Source of the DNA: Kluyvera genomosp. 1 | GTDB lineage: Bacteria; Pseudomonadota; Gammaproteobacteria; Enterobacterales; Enterobacteriaceae | Reading direction: 5' to 3' | Assembly: GCF_001266615.1 (NCBI RefSeq) | Contig: NZ_LGHZ01000015.1 | Coordinates: forward strand, 1-64,000 | DNA: 64,000 nt | In this document: positions 28,134 through 41,096 of the stretch, piece by piece | How positions within the stretch are numbered: position 1 is the first letter of the stretch | How the letters are laid out: the number at the start of each line of letters is the position of its first letter | Notes under the pieces: model-generated | Told to the model about the DNA's origin: nothing | What the model saw: the letters and a program-made list of their open reading frames with translations, nothing else | Database searches by the model: none | Position numbers and translations under genes: made by a program

Positions 28134-29921
28134 TTACTTGTTCTCCGCCGACTCTTTTGGCTCTTTCGCGATAACCTGAATACCCAGTTCGCCCAAGGAT
28201 GCCGGGTTCGCGAAGCTTGGCGCTTCGGTCATCAGGCAGGCTGCTGCGGTGGTTTTCGGGAAGGCGATAACGTCACGAATGTTGTCAGTGCCGGTCAGCA
28301 GCATGGTCAGACGGTCCAGACCAAAGGCCAGACCTGCATGCGGTGGCGTACCGTATTTCAGAGCGTCCAGCAGGAAGCCAAACTTCTCACGCTGTTCCTG
28401 TTCATTGATGCCCAGGATCCCGAACACGGTCTGCTGCATGTCACCACGGTGAATACGCACGGAGCCACCGCCCACTTCATAGCCGTTGATAACCATATCG
28501 TAGGCGTTAGCGACGGCATCTTCCGGTGCGGCTTTCAGCTCGTCGGTGGTCATGTCTTTCGGCGAGGTGAACGGGTGGTGCATCGCGGTCAGGCCGCCTT
28601 CACCATCTTCTTCAAACATTGGGAAGTCGATAACCCACAGCGGTGCCCACATGTTTTCGTCGGTGAGGTTCAGATCTTTACCCAGCTTCAGGCGCAGTGC
28701 ACCCAGCGCATCGGCAACGACTTTCTTGTTATCCGCGCCGAAGAAGATCATGTCGCCGTCTTGTGCACCAGTGCGCTCAAGAATGGCTTCGACGATGTCA
28801 GCGGTCAGGAATTTGGCCACTGGGCTGTTGATACCTTCCATGCCTTTCGCACGTTCGGTCACTTTGATGTAAGCCAGGCCTTTCGCGCCGTAGATCTTCA
28901 CAAAGTTGCCGTATTCGTCGATAAGCTTACGGGTCAGCGCAGCGCCACCAGGAACGCGCAGTGCGGCAACGCGGCCTTTCGGATCGTTTGCCGGGCCAGA
29001 GAAGACCGCGAACTCCACGGATTTCAGCAGGTCAGCAACGTCAACCAGCTCCATTGGGTTACGCAGATCCGGTTTATCGGAACCGTAGCGACGCTCGGCT
29101 TCGGCGAAGGTCATGATAGGGAAATCACCCAGATCCACGCCTTTCACTTCCAGCCACAGCTGGCGAACCAGAGCTTCCATCACTTCACGCACCTGAGGCG
29201 CAGTCATAAAGGAAGTTTCAACGTCGATCTGGGTAAATTCAGGCTGACGGTCAGCACGTAGATCTTCGTCGCGGAAGCATTTCACGATCTGATAGTAGCG
29301 GTCGAAGCCGGACATCATCAGCAGCTGTTTGAACAGCTGAGGAGACTGCGGCAGCGCGTAGAATTTACCTTTGTGTACGCGAGACGGTACGAGGTAGTCG
29401 CGCGCGCCTTCCGGAGTCGCTTTGGTCAACATCGGGGTTTCGATGTCGAGGAAGCCGTGGTCATCCATAAAACGACGCACGAAGCTGGTAATTTTCGCGC
29501 GGGTTTTCAGACGCTGTGCCATTTCTGGACGACGCAGATCGAGGTAGCGGTATTTCAGACGCGCTTCTTCGGTATTGACGTGGTTGGAGTCCAGCGGCAG
29601 TGATTCTGAACGGTTGATGATGGTCAGGTCAGACGCCAGAACTTCAATTGCGCCGGTCGCCATATCCGCGTTGATGTTTTTCTCATCACGCGCACGCACG
29701 GTGCCGGTCACCTGGATGCAGAACTCGTTACGCAGTTCGGAGGCTAACTTCAACGCATCCGCACGATCCGGATCGAAGAATACCTGTACGATGCCTTCAC
29801 GGTCGCGCATGTCGATAAAAATGAGGCTGCCGAGATCACGACGACGGTTGACCCAACCACACAGAGTCACCTGCTGCCCAACGTGGGACTGTCGAAGCTG
29901 TCCGCAATATTCTGTACGCAT
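28134..29921 (-). CDS. aspS: Aspartate--tRNA ligase
   Basis: Class IIb aminoacyl-tRNA synthetase, 595 residues (590 in E. coli). N-terminal OB-fold anticodon domain (residues 1-110), catalytic domain with motif 2 [16 protein letters not shown] (about residues 216-231) and motif 3 [13 protein letters not shown] near residue 535, and the bacterial GAD insertion between them. The C-terminal extension is slightly longer than in K-12. A -10 TATAAT is seen on the minus strand at 30024-30029. First gene of aspS-nudB-yebC-ruvC. Confidence 0.98.
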   Translation of the reverse strand: MRTEYCGQLRQSHVGQQVTLCGWVNRRRDLGSLIFIDMRDREGIVQVFFDPDRADALKLASELRNEFCIQVTGTVRARDEKNINADMATGAIEVLASDLTIINRSESLPLDSNHVNTEEARLKYRYLDLRRPEMAQRLKTRAKITSFVRRFMDDHGFLDIETPMLTKATPEGARDYLVPSRVHKGKFYALPQSPQLFKQLLMMSGFDRYYQIVKCFRDEDLRADRQPEFTQIDVETSFMTAPQVREVMEALVRQLWLEVKGVDLGDFPIMTFAEAERRYGSDKPDLRNPMELVDVADLLKSVEFAVFSGPANDPKGRVAALRVPGGAALTRKLIDEYGNFVKIYGAKGLAYIKVTERAKGMEGINSPVAKFLTADIVEAILERTGAQDGDMIFFGADNKKVVADALGALRLKLGKDLNLTDENMWAPLWVIDFPMFEEDGEGGLTAMHHPFTSPKDMTTDELKAAPEDAVANAYDMVINGYEVGGGSVRIHRGDMQQTVFGILGINEQEQREKFGFLLDALKYGTPPHAGLAFGLDRLTMLLTGTDNIRDVIAFPKTTAAACLMTEAPSFANPASLGELGIQVIAKEPKESAENK

Positions 29922-30187
29922 GAGATATCCCTTAACTTAGCCGTCGGCGGATTGTCACCTGCCGTGCAGGCTTAACTGTCGCAGCTTTAGCTGAATGTCA
30001 CTACTGGATGAAAAAAGGGGGCTATTATACTGGAAATTCTCGCTCACGATAAGCCCAGTGCGGTTTATACGCCTGTTTGCTGAACGCTTATTGCTCATGC
30101 TCACAAAAATTAACAATAATTATCCCTTCAATAACCTAACGGCGATTGTAAGGTATGCGCCAACAGCTCGTTGAAAGAGGAAAAACC

Positions 30188-30754
30188 ATGCTGAATTTAG
30201 ACGCAAAAAAAACGGCCCTGGTGGTGATTGACCTGCAAGAGGGCATTCTGCCCTTCGCCGGTGGCCCACATACGGCAACCGACGTGGTCGGACGCGCAGC
30301 ACGCCTGGCGCAGAAATGCCGCGCGGCATCCGCACCGGTGGTGATGGTTCGCGTCGGCTGGTCGGCGGATTTTGCCGAAGCCCTGAAACAGCCGGTTGAC
30401 GTGCAGGCACCCGCGAAAGCGCTGCCGGAAAACTGGTGGACCTACCCATCTACGCTTGGCAAACAGGATAGCGATATCGAAGTCACCAAACGTCAATGGG
30501 GCGCGTTTTACGGCACTGACCTGGAAATGCAGTTGCGTCGCCGCGGCATCGACACGATTATTCTGTGCGGTATTTCGAGCAATATCGGCGTTGAATCTAC
30601 CGCCCGTAACGCCTGGGAGCTGGGCTTTAACCTGATTATTGCCGAAGACGCCTGTAGCGCCTCCTCCGCCGAGCAGCATCAGGGCAGCATGACGCACATC
30701 TTCCCACGCATCGCTCGCGTACGTAGCACCGCCGAGATCCTCGAAGCGTTATGA
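30188..30754 (+). CDS. yecD: Isochorismatase-family hydrolase YecD
   Basis: 188-residue cytosolic protein (K-12 YecD is 188) with the cysteine hydrolase fold: Asp in VVIDLQEG (about residue 18), Lys in [12 protein letters not shown] (about residue 104), and the cis-peptide/nucleophile segment [16 protein letters not shown] (Cys about residue 130). Substrate unknown. The start at 30188 follows AGAGGAA; the frame from 30155 is not used. It overlaps yecE by 4 bases (ATGA). Confidence 0.93.
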   Translation: MLNLDAKKTALVVIDLQEGILPFAGGPHTATDVVGRAARLAQKCRAASAPVVMVRVGWSADFAEALKQPVDVQAPAKALPENWWTYPSTLGKQDSDIEVTKRQWGAFYGTDLEMQLRRRGIDTIILCGISSNIGVESTARNAWELGFNLIIAEDACSASSAEQHQGSMTHIFPRIARVRSTAEILEAL

Positions 30755-31569
30755 TTTATCTCGGGCTCCCGCAATGGTCGCATCCAAAATGGGCGCGACT
30801 TGGGATCACAGGCCTTGAAGAGTATGCCCGCCACTTTAACTGCGTGGAGGGCAACACCACGCTGTACGCCCTGCCAAAAGCAGAAATTGTCTCCCGCTGG
30901 CTGGCGCAGACCGACGATAACTTTCGCTTTTGCTTTAAATTTCCGGCGACCATTTCGCATCAGGCCGCGCTGCGCCAGTGTGATGCGCTGACGCTGGAAT
31001 TTTTCCAACGCATGTCGCCACTCGATGAACGAATCGGCCAGTATTGGCTGCAGCTTCCTGCAACCTTTGGCCCACGCGATCTCCCCGCCCTATGGGCGTT
31101 TCTCGACGGCCTGCCGAAAGCGTTTCATTACGGGGTTGAAGTACGCCATCCGCAGTTTTTTGCCAAAGGCGAAGATGAGCGGCAGCTTAACCGTGGCCTA
31201 CACGAGCGCGAGGTGAACCGCGTCATTCTGGATAGCCGGCCGGTGCATGCGGCGATTGCCCGCAATGAAGCGGTAAGAGAAGCTCAGCGTAAAAAACCGA
31301 AGGTGCCGGTACATGCCGTTGTCACCGCCGGCCAGCCAATGGTGCGGTTTATCGGCAGTGATGAGATGGTGCAAAACCAGGAAATGTTCGCCCCCTGGCT
31401 TGAGAAGCTGCAAAAATGGCAGCAGACCACCACACCGTATCTGTTTTTGCATACCCCGGATATCGCCCAGGCGCCGGAGCTGGTGCATTCGCTGTGGCAA
31501 GCGCTGCAAAGCGCCCTTCCCGAGCTGGGTTCCGCACCTTCTATTCCACAACAATCTTCTCTTTTCTGA
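30751..31569 (+). CDS. yecE: DUF72 family protein YecE
   Basis: 272-residue protein, the same length as K-12 YecE, with the DUF72 TIM-barrel-like pattern: [10 protein letters not shown], the [14 protein letters not shown] segment and KFPATISHQ (about residues 65-73). Function is not established for the family. It is translationally coupled to yecD, and yecN follows after 51 bases. Confidence 0.93.
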   Translation: MIYLGLPQWSHPKWARLGITGLEEYARHFNCVEGNTTLYALPKAEIVSRWLAQTDDNFRFCFKFPATISHQAALRQCDALTLEFFQRMSPLDERIGQYWLQLPATFGPRDLPALWAFLDGLPKAFHYGVEVRHPQFFAKGEDERQLNRGLHEREVNRVILDSRPVHAAIARNEAVREAQRKKPKVPVHAVVTAGQPMVRFIGSDEMVQNQEMFAPWLEKLQKWQQTTTPYLFLHTPDIAQAPELVHSLWQALQSALPELGSAPSIPQQSSLF

Positions 31570-31620
31570 CATTCATACCTATGATAATGGGTGCCATCTG
31601 CCAACAGAAAGGGAGTTTGT

Positions 31621-33763
<2,143 letters not shown>

Positions 33764-33813
33764 CGCCTCTTTCCAAAACAAACACCGACGTGGCCGGTTG
33801 GCATATTGCAGAT

Positions 33814-33845
33814 AAAAAAAGGCCCCTGTTTAATGGGCAGGGGCC
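33814..33845 (-). terminator. Rho-independent terminator of cutC
   Basis: GGCCCCTG (33821-33828) pairs with CAGGGGCC (33838-33845); on the minus strand seven T follow. It may also slow rightward transcription from cmoB, but there is no T run on that side. Confidence 0.8.
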
Positions 33846-33899
33846 TGGTACAAGCAAGCATCATATTGGGCGAATATGACACGCGGTAAAAACCTTTAG

Positions 33900-34640
33900 C
33901 TACGCATGACGCTCAATGATTTCTCTCATTGCAGCAACCGCCTCACCATCGACGGCGTAGCGCGAATACTCATCAGCTTCAGGATCCGTTGACATTGACA
34001 GTCCGGGATTGCGATATCGCATGTCGGAGGGCACCCATTGCCCGGCTGAACTGTGCACTTCTTTGACGCCTGCACTCAGGAAAAGAGGAAGATTGCTCGC
34101 TCTCACCCCTGCACCCGCCATAATGGTTGGAGTATCACTCCGCTCAATAAGTTCCCGAATTAATAAAATACCTTTTTCAGCAGATGGCTGCTGACCCGAA
34201 GTCAGCACCCTTGCCACGCCTAACTCGGCAAGTTGTTCAATGGCTTGGCGCGGATCGGCACACATATCGAACGCACGATGGAATGTCACCGCCAGCGGAC
34301 CCGCAGCCACCATAATCTGCCGCATACGCGCCATATCGATCTGTCCGTCGGGATCCAGCACGCCAATGACCAGCCCGGGATAACCGAGTGAACGCACCTG
34401 GCGAACGTCTTCCAGCATGGCGGCAAATTCGCCGTCGGTGTAGCAAAAGTCCCCGCCGCGCGGGCGGATAATCGGATGCACGGGAATAGATACCCGTTGA
34501 CGTGTTGCTCTGAGCACGCCATACGATGGCGTCAGCCCTCCCTCCAGCGGCGCGGCACACAGTTCAATGCGGTCGGCCCCGTTCTGCTGCGCGATAACCG
34601 CGCACTCCGTGCTGTAACAGCAGATTTCAAGCAATGCCAT
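33900..34640 (-). CDS. cutC: CutC family protein
   Basis: 246-residue TIM-barrel protein matching E. coli CutC (248), with LELCCYS-like start ([27 protein letters not shown]), the [13 protein letters not shown] segment (about residues 55-67), FHRAFDM and VHSSAGQWV. Long named a copper homeostasis protein, but the copper phenotype in E. coli was traced to other causes; an enzymatic role is suspected and unproven. The ATG at 34640 (MALLEICC) gives the family N terminus. yecM lies upstream on the same strand. Confidence 0.93.
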   Translation of the reverse strand: MALLEICCYSTECAVIAQQNGADRIELCAAPLEGGLTPSYGVLRATRQRVSIPVHPIIRPRGGDFCYTDGEFAAMLEDVRQVRSLGYPGLVIGVLDPDGQIDMARMRQIMVAAGPLAVTFHRAFDMCADPRQAIEQLAELGVARVLTSGQQPSAEKGILLIRELIERSDTPTIMAGAGVRASNLPLFLSAGVKEVHSSAGQWVPSDMRYRNPGLSMSTDPEADEYSRYAVDGEAVAAMREIIERHA

Positions 34641-34714
34641 TTTTCTCTCCGTTTCAATCCAGCGACAAATCATGCCACTGTTCCCGTGCGTAGACTTCGC
34701 GTGACTTCACATTG

Positions 34715-35281
34715 TTACACTGCCTGCTCGCTGGCAACAATGTCTTCAATGGTCCATGGATGGAACTTCACGGTGACCTTACCGTCCGTCACCGCCATTG
34801 TTGGATTCGGTAACCGTTCACGCTCCCCTTTTGGCGAGCTGGTTTTAACCGAAATGCCGGGCTGACTGAGACCGTCGTCTGACAACAGCGCCAGCGCGCG
34901 CGCATTCAACGTTTCCGGCTCTCCCGGCAGAACAATTTCAATGTGTTCCCAACCCTCGTGCGGATAACGCTTTTCACCCGGCCACGGCAATTCAATAATC
35001 GTAAAGCGCCAGTGGGCGACGCACACCGGTTCTTCAAGTTTGAACAGGCAGATGGGGCGACCGTTAATCATATTCTCCGAGAGCAGCACACCGCATTGTT
35101 CGAACCCACGACGCCAGCGTTCCGCTGTCGTATTCTGATGACAACGTAGAGAAATATGGTCAGCATTCAGCGGGGTGATATCCAACCCCAGACGCTCGGA
35201 AAGCTCGGCCAATGCGTCGGTGAAGCGCGGAAGATCCGCAGCAATATCCTGCAATTCTTCGATAGTCTGCCAGTTTGCCAT
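34715..35281 (-). CDS. yecM: VOC-superfamily metalloprotein YecM
   Basis: 188-residue protein, the same length as K-12 YecM. The fold is related to glyoxalase/ring-cleavage dioxygenases; His and Glu positions that could bind metal are in ADHISLRCH (about residues 40-48) and HEGWEHIEIVLPG (about residues 106-118). Substrate unknown. The start at 35281 (MANWQTIEE) is used since the longer frame adds 20 unrelated residues. About 74 bases separate it from cutC. Confidence 0.92.
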   Translation of the reverse strand: MANWQTIEELQDIAADLPRFTDALAELSERLGLDITPLNADHISLRCHQNTTAERWRRGFEQCGVLLSENMINGRPICLFKLEEPVCVAHWRFTIIELPWPGEKRYPHEGWEHIEIVLPGEPETLNARALALLSDDGLSQPGISVKTSSPKGERERLPNPTMAVTDGKVTVKFHPWTIEDIVASEQAV

Positions 35282-35412
35282 TTCAGCCCTACTCTTATTA
35301 CATGAAAAGGCTAATCTACCTTGTTGTCCGCTGCGAACCAACCTTCGCGCTGATTGAGCGATTAATCCCTGCGCAGGCGGCGTTTTTCACCCGTGATGAG
35401 GCGGGGCCGATG

Positions 35413-35441
35413 CTGACGGCATCAGGCAAATGCAGTATACT
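35413..35441 (+). promoter_or_regulatory. argS promoter
   Basis: CTGACG (35413-35418) and TATACT (35436-35441) with a 17-base spacer form a good sigma-70 promoter, placing +1 about 65 bases before argS. Confidence 0.7.
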
Positions 35442-35511
35442 CCCGCCTTAATTTATCCACACCCGGCGCTGAACCACAGAGGTGACGGCGTCTAAAACGT
35501 AAGGTATTCCG

Positions 35512-37245
35512 GTGAATATTCAGGCTCTTCTCTCAGAAAAAGTCAGTCAGGCCATGATTGCGGCAGGCGCGCCTGCCGATTGCGAACCGCAGGTTCGTCA
35601 GTCAGCAAAAGTACAGTTCGGCGACTATCAGGCCAATGGCATGATGGCAGTGGCCAAGAAACTGGGCATGGCGCCGCGACAGCTGGCAGAGCAGGTCCTG
35701 TCTCATCTCGACCTTAACGGCATCGCTAATAAAGTGGAAATTGCCGGTCCTGGCTTTATCAATATCTTCCTCGACCCCGCGTTTCTAGCTGAGCATGTGT
35801 CTCAGGCGCTGAACAGTGATCGTCTGGGTATCGCCCAGCCGCAGCCACAGACGGTCGTGGTCGATTACTCCGCGCCAAACGTCGCTAAGGAGATGCACGT
35901 TGGTCACCTGCGCTCCACCATTATCGGTGATGCGGCGGTGCGTACGCTGGAACTGATGGGCCATAAAGTGATCCGCGCGAACCACGTCGGCGACTGGGGT
36001 ACGCAGTTCGGTATGCTGATTGCCTGGCTGGAAAAACAGCAGCAGGACAACGCTGGCGAAATGGCGCTGGCCGACCTTGAAGGTTTCTACCGCGATGCCA
36101 AAAAACATTACGACGAAGATGAAATCTTCGCCGAACGCGCGCGTAGCTACGTGGTTAAACTGCAGGGCGGTGACGAATATTTCCGCAAAATGTGGCGTCA
36201 GTTGGTCGATATCACCATGTCACAGAACCAGCTGACCTATGACCGTCTGAACGTCACCCTGACCCGCGACGACGTGATGGGCGAAAGCCTGTATAACCCG
36301 ATGCTGCCGGGCATCGTGGCTGACCTGAAAGAGAAAGGTCTGGCGACCGAGAGCGAAGGCGCGACCGTCGTTTTCCTCGACGAATACAAGAATAAAGAAG
36401 GTGAGCCTATGGGCGTCATCATCCAGAAAAAGGATGGCGGCTACCTGTACACCACCACCGATATCGCCTGTGCGAAGTATCGTTACGAAACCCTGCACGC
36501 AGACCGCGTGCTGTACTATATCGACTCCCGTCAGCATCAGCACCTGATGCAGGCATGGACCATCGTGCGTAAAGCGGGCTACGTGCCTGACTCCGTACCG
36601 CTGGAACACCACATGTTCGGTATGATGCTGGGTAAAGACGGCAAGCCGTTCAAAACCCGCGCCGGTGGTACCGTGAAGCTGGCAGACCTGCTTGACGAAG
36701 CGCTGGAGCGCGCACGTAAACTGGTTGCGGAAAAGAACCCGGATATGCCAGCAGACGAGCTGGAGAAACTGGCAAACGTCGTGGGTATTGGCGCGGTGAA
36801 ATATGCCGATCTGTCGAAAAACCGCACCACCGACTACGTGTTCGATTGGGACAACATGCTGGCCTTTGAAGGTAACACCGCGCCGTATATGCAATATGCC
36901 TATACCCGCGTGCTGTCTGTGTTCCGTAAAGCGGAGCTGGAAGAGAGCGCCATCATCAATGCGGCCGTGACCATCACCGAAGATCGTGAAGCCCAGCTGG
37001 CCGCGCGCCTGCTGCAGTTTGAAGAGACCCTGAACGTGGTGGCCCGTGACGGGACCCCGCACGTGATGTGTTCTTATCTGTACGATCTGGCAGGTCTGTT
37101 CTCTGGTTTCTACGAGCACTGCCCTATTCTGTCTGCCGATAGCGAAGCGGTGCGTAACAGCCGCCTGAAGCTGGCGCTGCTGACGGCGAAAACCCTGAAA
37201 ATGGGTCTGGATACCCTGGGTATCGAAACCGTAGAACGTATGTAA
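35512..37245 (+). CDS. argS: Arginine--tRNA ligase
   Basis: Class I aminoacyl-tRNA synthetase, 577 residues as in E. coli. N-terminal Arg-S additional domain (residues 1-110), HIGH-type motif [12 protein letters not shown] (about residues 130-141), catalytic centre, and an anticodon-binding helical C terminus with DALR-type sequence. It starts with GTG (35512), as in K-12, preceded by AAGGTA. The distinct KMSKS is absent or degenerate, as is usual for bacterial ArgRS. Followed by a strong terminator. Confidence 0.98.
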   Translation: MNIQALLSEKVSQAMIAAGAPADCEPQVRQSAKVQFGDYQANGMMAVAKKLGMAPRQLAEQVLSHLDLNGIANKVEIAGPGFINIFLDPAFLAEHVSQALNSDRLGIAQPQPQTVVVDYSAPNVAKEMHVGHLRSTIIGDAAVRTLELMGHKVIRANHVGDWGTQFGMLIAWLEKQQQDNAGEMALADLEGFYRDAKKHYDEDEIFAERARSYVVKLQGGDEYFRKMWRQLVDITMSQNQLTYDRLNVTLTRDDVMGESLYNPMLPGIVADLKEKGLATESEGATVVFLDEYKNKEGEPMGVIIQKKDGGYLYTTTDIACAKYRYETLHADRVLYYIDSRQHQHLMQAWTIVRKAGYVPDSVPLEHHMFGMMLGKDGKPFKTRAGGTVKLADLLDEALERARKLVAEKNPDMPADELEKLANVVGIGAVKYADLSKNRTTDYVFDWDNMLAFEGNTAPYMQYAYTRVLSVFRKAELEESAIINAAVTITEDREAQLAARLLQFEETLNVVARDGTPHVMCSYLYDLAGLFSGFYEHCPILSADSEAVRNSRLKLALLTAKTLKMGLDTLGIETVERM

Positions 37246-37263
37246 TCGCTGAATAACTGATGC

Positions 37264-37292
37264 AAGCCCGCGCTGTGTCGCGGGCTTTTTTT
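37264..37292 (+). terminator. Rho-independent terminator of argS
   Basis: GCCCGCG (37266-37272) / CGCGGGC (37279-37285) with a six-base loop and seven T, 20 bases after the argS stop. Confidence 0.92.
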
Positions 37293-37452
37293 ACCCCTCA
37301 ACCTTGCGTATCGTCGCCATTTCACGCCATATCTCACCCATTTGTTACAAAGCACAAGGAATGACACATTTCCCTAAGAGATGGTACATTTTTTGTCTGT
37401 CATGCCCGTGACCGCTCCGTATGATTAGGCGGCTTATACACTGGGTGCCTTA

Positions 37453-39324
37453 ATGACTTTTAGAGATTATGAAGCGGAGAGAAAACTCTTCGTCCGCCGC
37501 GTACTGGTGGCCTTTGGCCTTGTTATTGCCTGCTTTAGCGTATTGGTCCTCAACCTCTATCATTTGCAGGTCGAGGAGCACGGCTACTACACCACGCGTT
37601 CGGATGCCAACGATATCAAGATGCTGCCCGTCGCCCCTACCCGTGGCATCATCTACGATCGCAACGGTATTCCTCTGGTCAAGAATGTCACCTGGTACGA
37701 CATTACCGTTACCCCATACAAAATCAGCGACATGGACGCGCTATTGCGCCAGTTAACGCCGCTGGTTGACCTCACGCCGGATGATATCGATCAGTTCCAC
37801 AAAGCGCTCAAATCAACCAGCCGCTACCGTCCGGTGGTGCTAAAAAATGCCCTTTCAGACGTTGAAATCGCCCGCTTCTCGGTGAATCAGTTCCGCTTTA
37901 GCGGCGTGACGATCGACAGCTACGAGGACCGCCAGTATCCCTACGGTGCCGAGCTGGCGCACGTGCTTGGCTACGTCTCCAAGATCAACGACAGCGACCT
38001 GAAAGCGCTGGATAAAAGTGGCCTATTAGAGAATTACGCTGCTGACCACAACATCGGTAAACAAGGGATTGAACGCTACTATGAAAATGAGCTGCACGGT
38101 AAAACAGGCTATCAGGAAGTCGAAGTCGACAACCATGGGCGCATCGTACGCCTGCTAAAAGATGTGCCACCGGTCGCCGGTAAAGATATCCACCTGACGT
38201 TGGACCTGCATCTTCAGGAGTACATTGAGAGCCAGCTGGTAGGCCAACGCGCGGCGGTGCTGGTAGAAGATCCGCACGACGGTTCAGTGCTGGCGATGGT
38301 CTCAAACCCAAGCTACGACCCCAACCCGTTTGTGAAAGGCATCAGTTACCAGGATTACAAAACGTTATTGCAGGACAAAGACCTGCCGCTGATTAACCGC
38401 GTGACCCAAGGGCTGTATCCCCCCGCGTCGACGGTCAAACCTTATATGGCAATGTCGGCGCTGCTTAACGGGGTCATCACCCCGCAAACCAGTTTCTTTG
38501 GCGCACCGACCTGGACATTGCCCGGCACCGAGCGCCGCTACCGCGATTGGAAAAAGAGTGGCCATGGCATGCTCAACGTCACCAAAGCGATTGAAGAGTC
38601 GGCCGACACCTTCTTCTACCAGGTCGCCTATATGATGGGAATTGACCGTATTCATACCATGCTCAGCGAGTTTGGCTATGGCAAGCCCAGCGGTATCGAC
38701 CTTGATGAAGAGTACAACGGCCTGCTGCCAAGCCGTGACTGGAAACAGCGGGTACATAAGAAAGCCTGGTATCAAGGCGATACCATCTCCGTCGGCATCG
38801 GCCAGGGCTACTGGATTGCCACGCCCATTCAGATGGTCAAAGCAATGGTGGCGTTACTCAATAATGGCCGGGTCATTCCCCCTCACCTGTTAAAAGATGA
38901 AGAGTCCGGCACAACGGTTATTCCCTATCGCCAGCCAGCGAATGAGACTCAAATTGCCGACCCGAAATCCCCGTACTGGAGTCTGGTCCGCCAGGCGATG
39001 TTTGGCATGGCCAATGCAGAAAACGGCACCGGCTATAAGTACTTCCATACCGCGGCCTACGGTATCGCCGCCAAGAGTGGTACTTCGCAGGTATTTAGCC
39101 TTAAACAGAACCAAACCTATAACGCGAAGATGATTCCCACACGCCTGCGCGACCATATTTTCTATACGGCGTTTGCACCGTATAAAGATCCCAAGGTCGC
39201 GGTAGCGTTAGTGTTGGAGAATGGAGGAAGTGATGGGGTGGTCGCTGCACCGGTGATGCGCAAAATCCTCGACCACCTTTTTGCCCCTGAGGACAGCCAG
39301 CTACCGCTGCCGCCTCAGGAGTAA
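37453..39324 (+). CDS. Second PBP2-type transpeptidase (PBP2SAL-like)
   Basis: Class B penicillin-binding protein of 623 residues, similar to PBP2 (MrdA) over its length: N-terminal anchor (about residues 16-38), pedestal domain, and transpeptidase domain with SxxK as Ser326-Thr-Val-Lys329, SxD as Ser383-Ala-Asp, and KSG at Lys541. E. coli PBP2 also has KSGT, so the site looks functional. K-12 has nothing here; Salmonella encodes PBP2SAL (STM1910) beside argS and this gene is most likely its orthologue, used for lateral wall synthesis in acid. The neighbourhood of mrdA (rodA, dacA) is absent, so this is a paralogue, not mrdA. Own promoter expected in 37293-37452. Confidence 0.85.
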   Translation: MTFRDYEAERKLFVRRVLVAFGLVIACFSVLVLNLYHLQVEEHGYYTTRSDANDIKMLPVAPTRGIIYDRNGIPLVKNVTWYDITVTPYKISDMDALLRQLTPLVDLTPDDIDQFHKALKSTSRYRPVVLKNALSDVEIARFSVNQFRFSGVTIDSYEDRQYPYGAELAHVLGYVSKINDSDLKALDKSGLLENYAADHNIGKQGIERYYENELHGKTGYQEVEVDNHGRIVRLLKDVPPVAGKDIHLTLDLHLQEYIESQLVGQRAAVLVEDPHDGSVLAMVSNPSYDPNPFVKGISYQDYKTLLQDKDLPLINRVTQGLYPPASTVKPYMAMSALLNGVITPQTSFFGAPTWTLPGTERRYRDWKKSGHGMLNVTKAIEESADTFFYQVAYMMGIDRIHTMLSEFGYGKPSGIDLDEEYNGLLPSRDWKQRVHKKAWYQGDTISVGIGQGYWIATPIQMVKAMVALLNNGRVIPPHLLKDEESGTTVIPYRQPANETQIADPKSPYWSLVRQAMFGMANAENGTGYKYFHTAAYGIAAKSGTSQVFSLKQNQTYNAKMIPTRLRDHIFYTAFAPYKDPKVAVALVLENGGSDGVVAAPVMRKILDHLFAPEDSQLPLPPQE

Positions 39325-39345
39325 ACGAAGGAATTCGTCGGGTGC

Positions 39346-40914
39346 TTAACGCCCGGCGGATACCGCTTCCACGACAGCCGGGGTTTGTTCATTTTTGAAC
39401 AGCGGGCTGTTGCCCCAGCACTCTTCATAACGATGGCCAACCAGATCTTCCACCACCACGCGGACTTCCGGTGCAATATCTTCTAGCTTGCCGCCTGCTT
39501 TGATGCGAGCCACTTCCTGCAGGACAATCAGGTGGGTTTTGCGGTCGAGCTTCATCTGCTTACTGAAGACGATAGCCGCCAGCGCCAGCAGCGCGACGCC
39601 TGCACAGAACACTACCGCTATCGCATTGACCGCACTTTCCGGCTGAACGTGGGCTTTGGACTGGAAACCGTAGTAGCTCAGCACCGCACCCATAACGAAC
39701 ACAATAATAGAGCGCAGGATTTTACCGGAGAAAGTCATCGCCCCGGCGTAGATCCCTTCACGACGACGACCGGTGTAGATTTCATCAACGTCGGCAAGGA
39801 AGGTATAAACCGTCCACGGAATGTAGTACACACCCCCGGTCCCCAGACCAAACAGCACGGTAATACCAAACATCAGAATGGTCGCCAGATGTGCAGGCAG
39901 ATGGAAGAACCACAGCGAGGTGTACAAGAATACGGCAAAAATTACCACGCTCAGCGCCATGATGTACGGCTTGCTGAAGCCTTTTTTCACGCACAGACCG
40001 ATGAACAGCGCAGTGGAAACCAGCTGCAAAATGGAGTTCAGGCTGTTTAACCCCGCCACCATCGCCGGATCGTGTTGCAGGACAAAAATGACGAAGTAGG
40101 TAAAGATTGAGGCAAACAGCCACTCGGCGCCGAAGCCGCACAGGTACATGCCGAGATGCTTACGGAAAACGCGCAGATAGAAAGTAGAGCGCATATCTTT
40201 CGCCAGCGCTATCAGCGTATTCAGCAGACTGCTTTTACTCTGTACTTCAGGCTCCTCTTCCCGAGGGCGTTCCCAGCTGTTGTACCAAAGGCAGGCCACC
40301 GCGCAGATAAGAATTGCGCCGTAGGTCAGACCGGTCAGGAAGAACGGCGTAGCAGATTCTTTACCATACAGCAGAATGAACTGCCCAGGAATAAAGGCGG
40401 CGAGGAAGTTGGCGAGCTTACCGAAAATCGCTTTATAGCCCGTCAGCTTCGAGCGCAGGGCAAAATCATCGGTCATCTCGGTTGCTAGCGTTTCGTACGG
40501 GACCATCACCGAGGTGTAGATAATTTCAAACACCACATAGGTGCAGAGGTAGTACCAGAAACTTAGCCCTTCCACCCACAAAAGTGGATAGAACATCATC
40601 AGCGGAATGCCGATAAGCAGGAAGAAACGACGACGACCAAAGCGTTTGCCGAGACGGGTTTTACCAAAGTTATCGGTCAGATAACCCATTAATGGATTAC
40701 TGATGGCGTCAATGACGCTAGCAACGGAGAAAATAAACGCGGCCTCGATCAGCGTGAGCCCGCAGAATGTGGTATAGAAGTAAAGCAGCCATGCGCCGCT
40801 GATTGCCAGCGCGCCGCTTCCCAAGAGGTTTCCCCCTCCGTATGCCAGTTGATGGCGCAGATTGACAGGTCTTCCCTGCAGCCCGTTAAGAGCTGAAGCC
40901 GCATTTCTTGCCAT
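39346..40914 (-). CDS. GPH-family sugar transporter, likely rhamnogalacturonide (RhiT-like)
   Basis: 522-residue inner-membrane transporter of the glycoside-pentoside-hexuronide:cation symporter family, with about twelve hydrophobic segments. The N-terminal half keeps FYTTFCGL, PLMGYLTDNFG, GKRFGRRRFF and VPYETLATEMTDDF, all shared with the transporter at 42289-43875 (the two look roughly half identical by eye). The C-terminal tail after about residue 450 is hydrophilic. The ATG at 40914 with GAGGT upstream is preferred to 40929. It is not in one operon with the GH105 gene: a terminator lies between them, and this gene has its own CRP-type promoter. Substrate is inferred from the neighbour. 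Confidence 0.75.
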   Translation of the reverse strand: MARNAASALNGLQGRPVNLRHQLAYGGGNLLGSGALAISGAWLLYFYTTFCGLTLIEAAFIFSVASVIDAISNPLMGYLTDNFGKTRLGKRFGRRRFFLLIGIPLMMFYPLLWVEGLSFWYYLCTYVVFEIIYTSVMVPYETLATEMTDDFALRSKLTGYKAIFGKLANFLAAFIPGQFILLYGKESATPFFLTGLTYGAILICAVACLWYNSWERPREEEPEVQSKSSLLNTLIALAKDMRSTFYLRVFRKHLGMYLCGFGAEWLFASIFTYFVIFVLQHDPAMVAGLNSLNSILQLVSTALFIGLCVKKGFSKPYIMALSVVIFAVFLYTSLWFFHLPAHLATILMFGITVLFGLGTGGVYYIPWTVYTFLADVDEIYTGRRREGIYAGAMTFSGKILRSIIVFVMGAVLSYYGFQSKAHVQPESAVNAIAVVFCAGVALLALAAIVFSKQMKLDRKTHLIVLQEVARIKAGGKLEDIAPEVRVVVEDLVGHRYEECWGNSPLFKNEQTPAVVEAVSAGR

Positions 40915-40952
40915 AAAAATAAACCTCATGTTTTATAATTTTGAAACAGTGT

Positions 40953-40996
40953 TTTTATATTCTTATGGGCAGGTTCAAAATGTGAGCAAAATCACT
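40953..40996 (-). promoter_or_regulatory. Class II CRP-dependent promoter of the 39346-40914 gene
   Basis: TGTGA (40981-40985) and TCACT (40992-40996) are six bases apart and match the CRP site with one mismatch. On the minus strand TATAAA (40953-40958) is placed so that the CRP site centre (40988.5) is about 41.5 bases upstream of the likely +1 at 40947, the class II geometry. Confidence 0.72.
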
Positions 40997-41096
40997 ATTG
41001 CTGTTAAGGCTATTAGTAATACGCAGGAATGCGATCGAGTTAAAATTTTTTTATAACCAAAAGTTAAAAATTAAAAATTATTTTATTGAAATGGCA

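Noticed and set aside
28122-29261. A 379-codon plus-strand frame inside aspS
   Set aside because: Antisense to aspS, which is a full-length essential gene in the other strand; no family resemblance.
36220-37119. A 299-codon minus-strand frame inside argS
   Set aside because: Antisense shadow of argS; composition typical of reversed GC-rich codons.
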